A program made the position numbers and the translations under genes. Of a DNA stretch of 52,921 nt, positions 17,889 to 25,520 are shown in pieces. Every line of letters starts with the position of its first letter. Position 1 is the first letter of the stretch. Under the pieces are notes generated by a model. The model ran no database searches and was not told where the DNA came from. It saw nothing but the letters and a program-made list of their open reading frames with translations. Source of the stretch: a filamentous cyanobacterium Phorm 6 (GTDB lineage Bacteria; Cyanobacteriota; Cyanobacteriia; Cyanobacteriales; Microcoleaceae); contig PVWI01000004.1 of the NCBI GenBank assembly GCA_003003725.1, forward strand, positions 1-52,921. The letters are read 5' to 3'.

Positions 17889-17944
17889 GGTGCGTCGCTA
17901 TGAGATGGTTTGTGTTTGTTCGGGACGGTTGGCGGCGACGCACC
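17889..17944. repeat. 56-nt element with perfect 10-bp inverted ends GGTGCGTCGC
   Basis: GGTGCGTCGC at 17889-17898 is matched by GCGACGCACC at 17935-17944. The core GGTGCGTCG is the same as the motif repeated in both CRISPR leaders. It may be a dispersed palindromic element; it also lies just downstream of the lipoprotein gene and could act as a terminator hairpin. Confidence 0.6.
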
Positions 17945-17955
17945 CTACAACTCAA

Positions 17956-18684
17956 CTATTGAGAACCTGCTACAGGACAGAGATGGCGATTCACTAAACT
18001 CGGTTTAAGTAGGGTGAGTTTATTAGCATAAATCTGAGGTACATAAATAGAACCAGGCTCAATCCGATCCATCACACCAGCTAAATTCTGAGGTAAGATA
18101 TTTCCTGACAAAGCTCGATCGATTCCCCGAAAAGGGTGAGCAAAGCCTTGATTTGTCAATCGAGAATTAAAAGGTTGAACTTTTCCCCAGCGTGATTCCC
18201 TTTCTTCTAAAACAGGTTGAATGGTAATTCCTTTTTGCCAATTAGCAGCAGGCAATGTCACAAATAATACAACTTTTTGCTGTTGGGCATTGTAGTACAG
18301 GCGGTGCATGGGGGAAGCATCCAAACGCCCGGGATGCACCTGCATTACTGTTTGTTTTTCAGCAATTGACCATTTTCCCTGACTATTTTGTCGTACCCAA
18401 AAAAAACGGATAGAGGAATCATTGACGGGTAGCAATACCACGGCGCGACCTTGCAAAGAATTATTGAGTCTAGCCACAGGTAAATTTAACTGTAGAGTGC
18501 TTGAATTCAGTTGCGGTTGCAGGTTGTCTCCCAAATTGAAGGATTGGCAGCGAGGGGAATTTGCAACGGTTGTTGCTGAACTCGCAGCATAGGAATGTGT
18601 CGCTGGTGCTGGGATGAGTGTTTGACAAGCTGTTAACAAGTTGATAAAACAGAGAAGAAATATTGACTGCGGTCTGCCTTTCAT
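17956..18684 (-). CDS. Hypothetical lipoprotein
   Basis: A 242-residue protein with a short basic N terminus, a hydrophobic stretch and a lipobox LLTAC (Cys20), so it should be exported and lipidated. After a Ser/Ala/Thr-rich linker there is a beta-rich domain with no motif I recognise. A region near LNNSLQGRAVVLLPVNDSSI is followed by a FFWVRQNSQGKW segment. Convergence with other genes is absent: it reads in the same direction as the membrane gene downstream (167 nt) and could share a transcript. Function unknown. Confidence 0.65.
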   Translation of the reverse strand: MKGRPQSIFLLCFINLLTACQTLIPAPATHSYAASSATTVANSPRCQSFNLGDNLQPQLNSSTLQLNLPVARLNNSLQGRAVVLLPVNDSSIRFFWVRQNSQGKWSIAEKQTVMQVHPGRLDASPMHRLYYNAQQQKVVLFVTLPAANWQKGITIQPVLEERESRWGKVQPFNSRLTNQGFAHPFRGIDRALSGNILPQNLAGVMDRIEPGSIYVPQIYANKLTLLKPSLVNRHLCPVAGSQ

Positions 18685-18877
18685 CTATTTTTGAGGAAGA
18701 GTGGAGTGTCAGGAACTTTCAAAAGCTCGATACAAATTTAATCGCATCTAGGAAAGGGAGATTTCCCAACGAAGAGGGGAAACCTAGTAAGCGTTCTTTG
18801 ATGCCGATCGAAATTGTTCTGAAACCGCAGTCAAATAACAGAGGGACGCAAACTAATTCATAGCAATTTATTAATGT

Positions 18878-18956
18878 TACCGAAATTAGGAGACCGCGAG
18901 TGCCTTAGTCCCTACAATGTTATTTTGGGTAGCGAAACGGCATTGCCGTCTCCTCT
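18878..18956 (+). repeat. Dispersed intergenic repeat, copy A
   Basis: This roughly 79-nt segment (starting TACCGAAATTAGGAGAC and containing CCTTAGTCCCTACAATGTT) recurs in inverted orientation at 40801-40876 with only scattered differences. It lies between the lipoprotein gene and the csx3 stop codon. It codes for nothing evident and is probably a genome-wide repeat. Confidence 0.75.
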
Positions 18957-18959
18957 ATA

Positions 18960-20303
18960 TTATTCCGGTGTAAGCGGAATTGATATAAATTCTTGCTGTT
19001 GACTAATTGTTAAGTTCACCAGTAACTTGGCCAAGGCTTGCACGATCGGGCGACTAGAAGCATCTTCTTCACGACTTAAGTGGTGAACGCTACCTGTCAA
19101 TATGGGAGATTCGCTAGTAATTGTGTCTGTCGCTCCCTCCCAATCGCTGTAAATAACTGCAATGAAAGGCAGTGGTTTTTTCAATTCTTTTTCACAGAAT
19201 TCTTGCCAATCAGTGACATCTTGCTCAGTTCTTGCCAGCATCACGGCATGAGTTGCTTCAGACATAATCGTTTTGTTTTCATCGGTGGGAATTTTACCGC
19301 CCACGTCAAAAAGCAGCAGAGAATTCTTAACTACAGAGATATCTCTAGCTTTGCCTTGTGCGAATTCTGGTGTAAATCGGGATTTATATTCTGCCTTGAG
19401 CTTAGCAGCTAATTCAGGATTGTTGCGAGCAGTTTCACCAAACCAAGAACCATCTCCATCAGGACAACCGGAAATTACATAAAAATCTTTTGGAGCATTT
19501 TCGAGCTTCAATATGGCTGTTTTTAAAGCCTCTCGCATTACTGTTTTACCTGTATTGGCAGGTCCGCACAAAACTACTTTAGCCGCAGGCTGCGGAACGC
19601 AATCGATATCGATAGTTTCCCCAACTTGAAAATCTTGAGTATGACTGACCGTCACAACATATCGATCGAGTCCTTTATCTCCCTGTTTCGGGTCAAAAAC
19701 TGCCACACCACCGTAAAGGTGTGCAACTTGATTAGCGATCGTAAAACTGGCTAAAACACTAGCGCGTCCCTTAATTTGTAATATTTGTTTGCCCCCCGGC
19801 AATTGTCCAGACTCGATTAAGTTTGCTAATTGCGCCTCCGCATCCCGGACAATTTGGTCGCCGTCTACCTGCACGGCATTATTGATTTTCGCAATCAAAA
19901 CATCATCTTCCCAATAAATCAAAAAAGAAGGGGAAGCATCAGGAGGAGAAGGAACTTGTTGCACTTCACCTGTAGCAAAGGCAATGCGACTGCCGACAGG
20001 ATACTCCGCAGCGGTGCTGATAGCGACAACATAAGCATTTAGTCTAGTATCGGAAATTGCGATCGCCCGGTAACGATGAGCTAGGTGGTGGGCGATCGCA
20101 TAACTCACCAGTAAAGACATGGGCCCGTAAATTTTCAGCAAATCACCGCCTCGAAATTCCCCAGCAGACTCCATCTCCCGCAAGCGCGCTGCGGCATCCC
20201 GCACGATTTCGTCGCCGTCGGCGGGAATTGGCGTCCCGTCAGCATTTTTGCCAAAGTCTACTTTGAGGATGTCTCCTTCCAAGTGCATCTGATAAGTTTT
20301 CAT
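18960..20303 (-). CDS. csx3: Tandem Csx3 ring-nuclease domains fused to an AAA/P-loop ATPase
   Basis: A CRISPR type III ancillary protein of 447 residues from the Met at 20303 (GGGAG lies 9 nt upstream; the ATG at 20312 is too close to it). The first Csx3 domain (about 1-110, original numbering) carries DLLKIYGPMSLLVSYAIAHH and AIAISDTRLNAYVVAIS. The second (about 130-235) carries GGKQILQIKGRASVLASF and VAHLYGGVAVFDP. A P-loop NTPase with Walker A GPANTGKT (250-257) and a Walker B-like LLLFDVGG follows. Csx3 (Crn3) degrades cyclic tetra-adenylate, so this protein should switch off signalling. Domain 1 ends AIST where domain 2 has VSHT, so the domains may not be equally active. Fusion of Csx3 to an AAA domain is a known architecture. 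The gene is divergent from the WYL regulator. Confidence 0.88.
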   Translation of the reverse strand: MKTYQMHLEGDILKVDFGKNADGTPIPADGDEIVRDAAARLREMESAGEFRGGDLLKIYGPMSLLVSYAIAHHLAHRYRAIAISDTRLNAYVVAISTAAEYPVGSRIAFATGEVQQVPSPPDASPSFLIYWEDDVLIAKINNAVQVDGDQIVRDAEAQLANLIESGQLPGGKQILQIKGRASVLASFTIANQVAHLYGGVAVFDPKQGDKGLDRYVVTVSHTQDFQVGETIDIDCVPQPAAKVVLCGPANTGKTVMREALKTAILKLENAPKDFYVISGCPDGDGSWFGETARNNPELAAKLKAEYKSRFTPEFAQGKARDISVVKNSLLLFDVGGKIPTDENKTIMSEATHAVMLARTEQDVTDWQEFCEKELKKPLPFIAVIYSDWEGATDTITSESPILTGSVHHLSREEDASSRPIVQALAKLLVNLTISQQQEFISIPLTPE

Positions 20304-20347
20304 CGTTGTCATCTCCCTGTATTGACTGTTTCAATTTGCCACAGTTG

Positions 20348-20409
20348 TGGAAAGGGAGGTTTCCATGTTTGATTAATGTAGAGAAATAACACGGAATTTC
20401 GTTCTACAT
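20348..20409. promoter_or_regulatory. Two inverted repeats in the csx3/WYL divergent region (candidate operators)
   Basis: Two nested dyads lie in the 105-nt gap. One is TGGAAA-6 nt-TTTCCA at 20348-20365. The other is ATGTAGA-GAAAT (20376-20387) facing ATTTC-GT-TCTACAT (20396-20409). The second ends 8 nt before the WYL gene's ATG. The neighbour encodes a DNA-binding WYL protein, so autoregulation of both divergent transcripts is plausible. Confidence 0.55.
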
Positions 20410-20417
20410 ACGCCTCT

Positions 20418-21878
20418 ATGTCTGACACAACCTTCGACTTTTTGCCTACCGTAGAACTGTTACAGTTGCTCGCACGGGGTTCTTTGAGGCAGAATTTGCC
20501 CAAAGCTGTGCGGCTGTGGGTGATTTTGCGATCGCACTACGGCGGCGAAACAGATCCGCTAAAGCTACAACTGGGCGAAATCTTCACTTACAGCAACTGG
20601 AGTCAAAAATTCTTTACTGAAACCGATCGATATCACAAGAATTACACAATTCCCCCCAATCACGACCCGCAGTGTCCCTGCGCTCAAACTATTTCTCACT
20701 GGCTGTTTGATTCTGACTTAGGTGTTGATAAAGAAGAATGGCAGCAATCTTTTCTCAAGCTGTACCCGATGCCCCAACAGGATTTAGAACGCCTGTTGTC
20801 TATAGGAATAATTCCTGAAGAAAAGAAAGGTAGCAATCAGAAAAGCCTGCCAGAAGGTCGCTTATTTGCTGTTACCAGTAAAAATCTCCAGTATGACTTT
20901 AACGCATTGGTAGAAATGGGTTGGTTGCGAGTGCAAAAAGTACCGCAGGGCAAAAGCACGAGGCTGAAAACTCTATACAGTCTGGTCAAAGAACTTCCCA
21001 ACTTCGCTATCACCCCAGACAATGTTAGTTCCGATTTAGGAATGGGTGTCAGCAATGTGATTTTGAACGACCTCGCCGATTTCTTTGACGACTTCGGTCG
21101 CGAAATCAATGGCGAACAGCGATTTTTTTTAGATATTGAGTATATAGTTCGCCGCCAATTATCGCAGCAAATGAATGGCATTAGAAAGCAATTGAAAGAA
21201 ATTTGGGGTAAAACTCAAATTTGTCCCATAAAAATCACCTATGCCAGTGCCAGAAATTTTCAAAGACATCAAGACGAAGGAGAACAATACATTGTCTATC
21301 CAGTCTGCATTTACTACTCTCACCGCGCTCCTTACTTATTCGCCTTCGGTCAAAATCCCAGAGATGAGTCAAAAATTGATTGGTACGATTATCGGCTCGA
21401 TCGAATTCAAGGCTTGCAAAAGTTAAAGTGGGATGAAGTCAATATTACAAACTTTTCCCCGGAAATCTGTCAGTCAAAAACGCCGCAACTTATAGAAAGC
21501 TTAAGAGCTCAAGCTTGGGGATTTGATTTCTACAAGCCGCACGAAGTTCTGCTGCTCAGATTCGATCGCTATTTTCACTCGCGCTACATAGAAGGAACGG
21601 AAAGAGAGGAAATATTTAAACAAATTCCTTACAAACAAGCACAAACTCTCATCAATAATAGCAATAGCCAAGCTGAGGAAAAACAAGTAATTTTAGCGGC
21701 TTTTCAGGCTCGTTCCCAGTCAGATATTTACTGTCGAGTTAATTACCGTGTCGGGGATTACAATGCAATCATGCGTTTGAGAGCTTGGGGCCCTGAAGTA
21801 GAAGTATTCCTGCCGGGGCATTTGCGAAAAATCATGGCTGACGATATCGAAACAACTCGAAGTTTCTACCGCAAATAA
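20418..21878 (+). CDS. TIGR03985-like WYL-domain CRISPR-associated regulator
   Basis: A 486-residue protein resembling TIGR03985, a family confined to cyanobacterial type III CRISPR loci. A winged-helix-like segment FNALVEMGWLRVQK (about 161-174) precedes the WYL core, VYPVCIYYSHRAPYLFAFG with WYDYRLDRIQG (about 293-332). WYL domains sense ligands, often nucleotides or nucleic acid, and control transcription. It heads the plus-strand effector operon and faces csx3 across two dyads, so it probably regulates both. A cyclic-oligonucleotide ligand is an attractive inference, not shown. Confidence 0.8.
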   Translation: MSDTTFDFLPTVELLQLLARGSLRQNLPKAVRLWVILRSHYGGETDPLKLQLGEIFTYSNWSQKFFTETDRYHKNYTIPPNHDPQCPCAQTISHWLFDSDLGVDKEEWQQSFLKLYPMPQQDLERLLSIGIIPEEKKGSNQKSLPEGRLFAVTSKNLQYDFNALVEMGWLRVQKVPQGKSTRLKTLYSLVKELPNFAITPDNVSSDLGMGVSNVILNDLADFFDDFGREINGEQRFFLDIEYIVRRQLSQQMNGIRKQLKEIWGKTQICPIKITYASARNFQRHQDEGEQYIVYPVCIYYSHRAPYLFAFGQNPRDESKIDWYDYRLDRIQGLQKLKWDEVNITNFSPEICQSKTPQLIESLRAQAWGFDFYKPHEVLLLRFDRYFHSRYIEGTEREEIFKQIPYKQAQTLINNSNSQAEEKQVILAAFQARSQSDIYCRVNYRVGDYNAIMRLRAWGPEVEVFLPGHLRKIMADDIETTRSFYRK

Positions 21879-21909
21879 CTTGAATGCACATCTATCACAT
21901 CAAATCAAA

Positions 21910-22479
21910 ATGACTGAAAAATCAAAACTTTCAACGCGCTTTGAACAAGCTTTAGTCTACGCAACTCAAGTTCACGCCACCCAAGTCAGAAAAGGGGGCG
22001 ACATTCCCTACGTGAGTCACCTATTGAGCGTCGCAGCCTTAGTATTGGAAGATGGCGGCGATGAAGATGAAGCAATTGCCGGACTTTTACACGATGCTGT
22101 AGAAGATGGAGGAAGCGCCGAAATTCGGGAAGCTATTCTGGTACAATTTGGAGAACGAGTGGCTACTATTGTTGATGCTTGCACAGAATCTTGTACAATA
22201 CCAAAACCGCCTTGGCGCGATCGCAAGTTACGATATATTGAGCAAATGCGTCACGCTTCCCCGTCGGTGCTGCGGGTGTCGATGGCGGACAAACTGCACA
22301 ATGCGCGATCGATTTTAGCCGATCGCGATCGAGAAGGCGAAGCAGTTTGGGATAAATTTAAGGGTGGAAAAGCAGGCACGTTGTGGTTTTACCGCAGTTT
22401 GCTGGAAATTTATCAACAGGGAGGTTCTAATTTCTTGGTGTCGGAAATTGAGCGAATTGTCGATCGATTGGAAAACTGA
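21910..22479 (+). CDS. HD-domain phosphohydrolase (RelA/SpoT hydrolase-like)
   Basis: A 189-residue single-domain HD protein. From the ATG at 21910 it shows HATQVRKGGDIPYVSHLLSV, the metal pair in AGLLHDAVEDGG (His61-Asp62) and SMADKLHNARSIL. This is the arrangement of (p)ppGpp hydrolases of the RelA/SpoT/MESH1 type. A TTG at 21880 would add ten residues and is less likely. It lies between the WYL and TM-SAVED genes, 31 nt after the former. It may hydrolyse alarmones or products of CRISPR signalling, or supply the HD function missing from Cas10. The fold is secure; the substrate is unknown. Confidence 0.8.
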   Translation: MTEKSKLSTRFEQALVYATQVHATQVRKGGDIPYVSHLLSVAALVLEDGGDEDEAIAGLLHDAVEDGGSAEIREAILVQFGERVATIVDACTESCTIPKPPWRDRKLRYIEQMRHASPSVLRVSMADKLHNARSILADRDREGEAVWDKFKGGKAGTLWFYRSLLEIYQQGGSNFLVSEIERIVDRLEN

Positions 22480-22577
22480 AAATAGTGATTATTCAGCTTA
22501 GATAGTTTTTGGGAAGACCCCCTTTCCAGGTAAATGCCAGAATTCGGACAGATAAATAAATAAGGGCTTCGATAACA

Positions 22578-23648
22578 ATGCCTAACCTAGTTCGTTCGAG
22601 TTTACACTATCCTGTCACCGTAATCAAAACAATAAAAGAGACAGTGGCGATCGTACTTGCTAATCCGAGAGAAATTGCGATTGAAACTTCTTGGACAGCG
22701 ATGGCGGGTTTTCTGGCAGGAATTGCTCCTTTAGTGTTCCCTAATTACAATTTAATTATTTTTAGCGTGGTGATAGCTATTTTTTTGATAGGAATAGCTG
22801 TGGAAGCCAGGAAGTACAAAATCTACACCGAAGATGCCCTACCCATTCCGGTAGTCATCAACATTGCTAATCCAGCCAATTCCCTCGATGCCCTCAATTC
22901 TCTCTTTAACCTGATTCAATCGCAGACTCAGTATCGCAATTATCGCCAAAATATCGATAAATACTTGAGCATTACCGAAAGCGATCTAGTATATAAATAT
23001 GACGGAGATATTTTCGATACCGATCGGCTCAAAGATTTCTTGAAAATTACCAAGCACGACTTGGAACGACTCAAACGCAAAACACCGCAAAATTCTATTT
23101 TCTACTTAGTTTATATTGGACCAATTAGTACCTCTTTTTTGATTGGTTCAATGCTTGCTAGAGAAGGGATGCAGCTATTTCAAAGAACTCAGGATAACAA
23201 CAGCTATAAGTGTGTGATGGAGGTCAAGGATCGGGAATTAAAAGAAGATACGCCGGATTTTGACAAATTTGATGTTACTTACCAGTGCAGCGAACCGCCC
23301 CAGAAACGAGTAACAATTGCGATCGATGCAGCCGCACATAAAGTAAAACTCAGCGACCCTAATATTACCAGTTATGGAGACTTGATTATTTTGCAAAACA
23401 AAACAGGCAATACGATCGGCTACGAAGAAGATTGGACTCAATACTGCCGAGAAATCTTCAAAGTGTTGAATCAAGCCCAGCAACAGTACAAGGAAATTAA
23501 GTTAGTTTATTCGATGCCAGTAAGTTTGGCGATTGCGGTGGGGATGACGACTCAACATTTTTGGAGTATTCTGTTGACGAATTACGATGGCAAAACGGGA
23601 GGCTACCAAGATTTAATTAAAATGAATGAAGTTATTTATCGCGATTAA
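22578..23648 (+). CDS. TM-SAVED protein: predicted cyclic-nucleotide-gated membrane effector
   Basis: A 356-residue protein. Two hydrophobic helices, near TAMAGFLAGIAPLVF (39-54) and LIIFSVVIAIFLIGIAV (59-75), precede a soluble domain of about 270 residues. Its C-terminal part, EIKLVYSMPVSLAIAVGMTT with FWSILLTNYD, matches the final alpha/beta repeat of SAVED domains; LVYIGPISTSFLIGSML (about 178-194) would be the first. SAVED domains bind cyclic oligonucleotides in CBASS and in some type III systems, and two-helix N termini usually mean membrane disruption. It lies 18 nt upstream of cas10 in the same operon. Predicted role: death or dormancy effector triggered by Cas10-made cyclic oligoadenylate. 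Confidence 0.78.
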   Translation: MPNLVRSSLHYPVTVIKTIKETVAIVLANPREIAIETSWTAMAGFLAGIAPLVFPNYNLIIFSVVIAIFLIGIAVEARKYKIYTEDALPIPVVINIANPANSLDALNSLFNLIQSQTQYRNYRQNIDKYLSITESDLVYKYDGDIFDTDRLKDFLKITKHDLERLKRKTPQNSIFYLVYIGPISTSFLIGSMLAREGMQLFQRTQDNNSYKCVMEVKDRELKEDTPDFDKFDVTYQCSEPPQKRVTIAIDAAAHKVKLSDPNITSYGDLIILQNKTGNTIGYEEDWTQYCREIFKVLNQAQQQYKEIKLVYSMPVSLAIAVGMTTQHFWSILLTNYDGKTGGYQDLIKMNEVIYRD

Positions 23649-23666
23649 GCCAGGAGAAATATTAAG

Positions 23667-25520
23667 ATGAATCCAAAATGTTACACTGCCATTACCTTTG
23701 CTCCGGTTCAAGGTTTTATCGAGAAATCTCGCAAACTTCGAGATTTGTACGGGAGTTCTTTCCTGATATCTTATCTAGCAGAAGCCATTTGCAAGGCTGC
23801 CAAAAAACATCAGTGTGAAGTTATATCACCCGCCTTGATTAACGTCACTCAAGGAACGCCGAATCAAATCATTTTGTCGGGGGGATTTTTCCCAAAAGAA
23901 TGTGCTAAGTTTGCCTTGGATGAAGCGTGGCAAGTCGTCAGCGAAAGCTGTCGTAAGTGGATTGAAAAGAACATCACAGATTGCGGCCAATATTATTGGC
24001 ATCGAAATTGGCAATCTTGGGGGAAGTATGCGTGGGAGTTTTTCTGGGGAAGCGGTGAGACTATTGGTGCCGCAAGGGAAGCTGTTAACGAAGCCAAGCG
24101 ATCGCGCGATTGGACTGGTATCAACTGGACTGGGGAAAGTTCGACCCTATCTGGTGCCGATGGTGTAGCCTGGCCGGGAATGGGAATCGGTAATCCACAA
24201 AAGACAAACCGCCACAAACAAAGGCAAGAAATTGCTGATTTTTATCAAAAGCTTAGTCACAAATTAGGTAAAGCATTTATAGAAACAGCAAAACTATCTG
24301 ATGAATCAGCCGAAAAGATCGAGGAATCAGGCAAAACATTTATCGAAACAGCAGAACTCAAAATAGATGAGGATAAATTAGCCAAAAAGATTCAGGAAGA
24401 TGGTGAGGCATTTGTCGATCCAGACGAAGAGTTAAGTATTCCTGAATTAATCAAGCGACTGATTACTCATCTGGCAATTGCTAAGCTAATTGTTAATCCT
24501 CTTCAAGAAAAAGTAGATCCAAAAGTTCCCAATCTGCTGAAGAAACTTGAGAAGGAATTGAATCCTAAAAGTTTTACCGATATCAGTCGTTTAAAAAGCA
24601 AAAATAGTAAGCCAGAAGAAGAATACTGTACTGGTTGGTTTCAGGGAGATGGCGATCGTATGGGCGATTTGCTAAAAAGATTATCACAAAACCCCATAAC
24701 CGAACCTGACGAACTCAAAAAATTCAGTAAAGCAATGATGGATTGGGGCGAGAAGGAATTCAAGCCTCAGATCGCAAAAGCCGAAGGCCGTACTGTGTAC
24801 GCTGGCGGTGATGACTTCATGGGCATTTTTTACCGCTTACCTGACAAAACAAAAACATCACCCACTCCAAAATTTATCCCCTTAACAGGACAAGAATGCG
24901 TCAACTGGTTTGCGTCCGAATTTCCCAGTGTTTGGAAAGAACACAAGCAGGAAATCAGTGTTAGTGTCGGCTTTGTCTGGACAGCCCCGAACGTCCCGCA
25001 GCGCGATGTCTTGCAGCATTGTCGCGCTGCCGAAAAATCAGCAAAAGATAGTGGCAAAGACCGCATGGCTATCCGCATTTTGTTTAATGGCGGCACTCAT
25101 ATCGAATGGGTTTGTCCTTGGTGGTGTTTGCCAGTTTTGCAACACTATCGCGATCGAGACGGTGACACTTTAGAATCCCTAAGCCCCCCAGCCGAAGGAA
25201 AGAAAACCAAACCGAATTGGACTCACATTTACAATGATGTCGCCACCTTAGAATCGCGACACGCTTTTAAAGGTAATACTAAAATGGCTGAAGAACTCTT
25301 TAAAATCTACTTTCCTGAATGCAAGGATTGGATTAATCGAGATAATTGGTGGGTAGATTGCTATAAAGACGGATTGAGAACCGGGATTTTAGGTCATGAA
25401 AGAAAGGAGTTTAAAGAAGATGAAGTAGAGCTTTTTGAGAAATTTCAAAAAAATGAAATAGAACTTTTTAACGAGTGGTTTATTAACTTAGCCAAGGTAG
25501 GATTTCACTTATGTCCATAA
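23667..25520 (+). CDS. cas10: Cas10/Cmr2 of type III-B, without HD nuclease domain
   Basis: The large subunit of the Cmr complex, 617 residues. It starts directly with the D1/palm region (YTAITFAPVQGFIEKSRKLR) and has no N-terminal HD nuclease. The GDGDRMGDLL segment is at 327-336 and the second-palm motif YAGGDDFMGIF has GGDD at 380-383, so cyclic oligoadenylate synthesis should be intact. A charged, repetitive insertion with FIET elements occupies about 200-300. The ribosome site AGGAG precedes the ATG. The gene overlaps cmr3 by 10 nt. Expected output is signalling to SAVED/Csx3 rather than ssDNA cleavage. Confidence 0.93.
   Translation: MNPKCYTAITFAPVQGFIEKSRKLRDLYGSSFLISYLAEAICKAAKKHQCEVISPALINVTQGTPNQIILSGGFFPKECAKFALDEAWQVVSESCRKWIEKNITDCGQYYWHRNWQSWGKYAWEFFWGSGETIGAAREAVNEAKRSRDWTGINWTGESSTLSGADGVAWPGMGIGNPQKTNRHKQRQEIADFYQKLSHKLGKAFIETAKLSDESAEKIEESGKTFIETAELKIDEDKLAKKIQEDGEAFVDPDEELSIPELIKRLITHLAIAKLIVNPLQEKVDPKVPNLLKKLEKELNPKSFTDISRLKSKNSKPEEEYCTGWFQGDGDRMGDLLKRLSQNPITEPDELKKFSKAMMDWGEKEFKPQIAKAEGRTVYAGGDDFMGIFYRLPDKTKTSPTPKFIPLTGQECVNWFASEFPSVWKEHKQEISVSVGFVWTAPNVPQRDVLQHCRAAEKSAKDSGKDRMAIRILFNGGTHIEWVCPWWCLPVLQHYRDRDGDTLESLSPPAEGKKTKPNWTHIYNDVATLESRHAFKGNTKMAEELFKIYFPECKDWINRDNWWVDCYKDGLRTGILGHERKEFKEDEVELFEKFQKNEIELFNEWFINLAKVGFHLCP

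Noticed and set aside
18663-18863. Small plus-strand frame antisense to the start of the lipoprotein gene
   Set aside because: Overlaps a better gene, no ribosome site and no recognisable composition.
9699-25520. A complete CBASS operon
   Set aside because: No CD-NTase is encoded; the E1/E2/JAB and SAVED proteins are assigned to separate cassettes.
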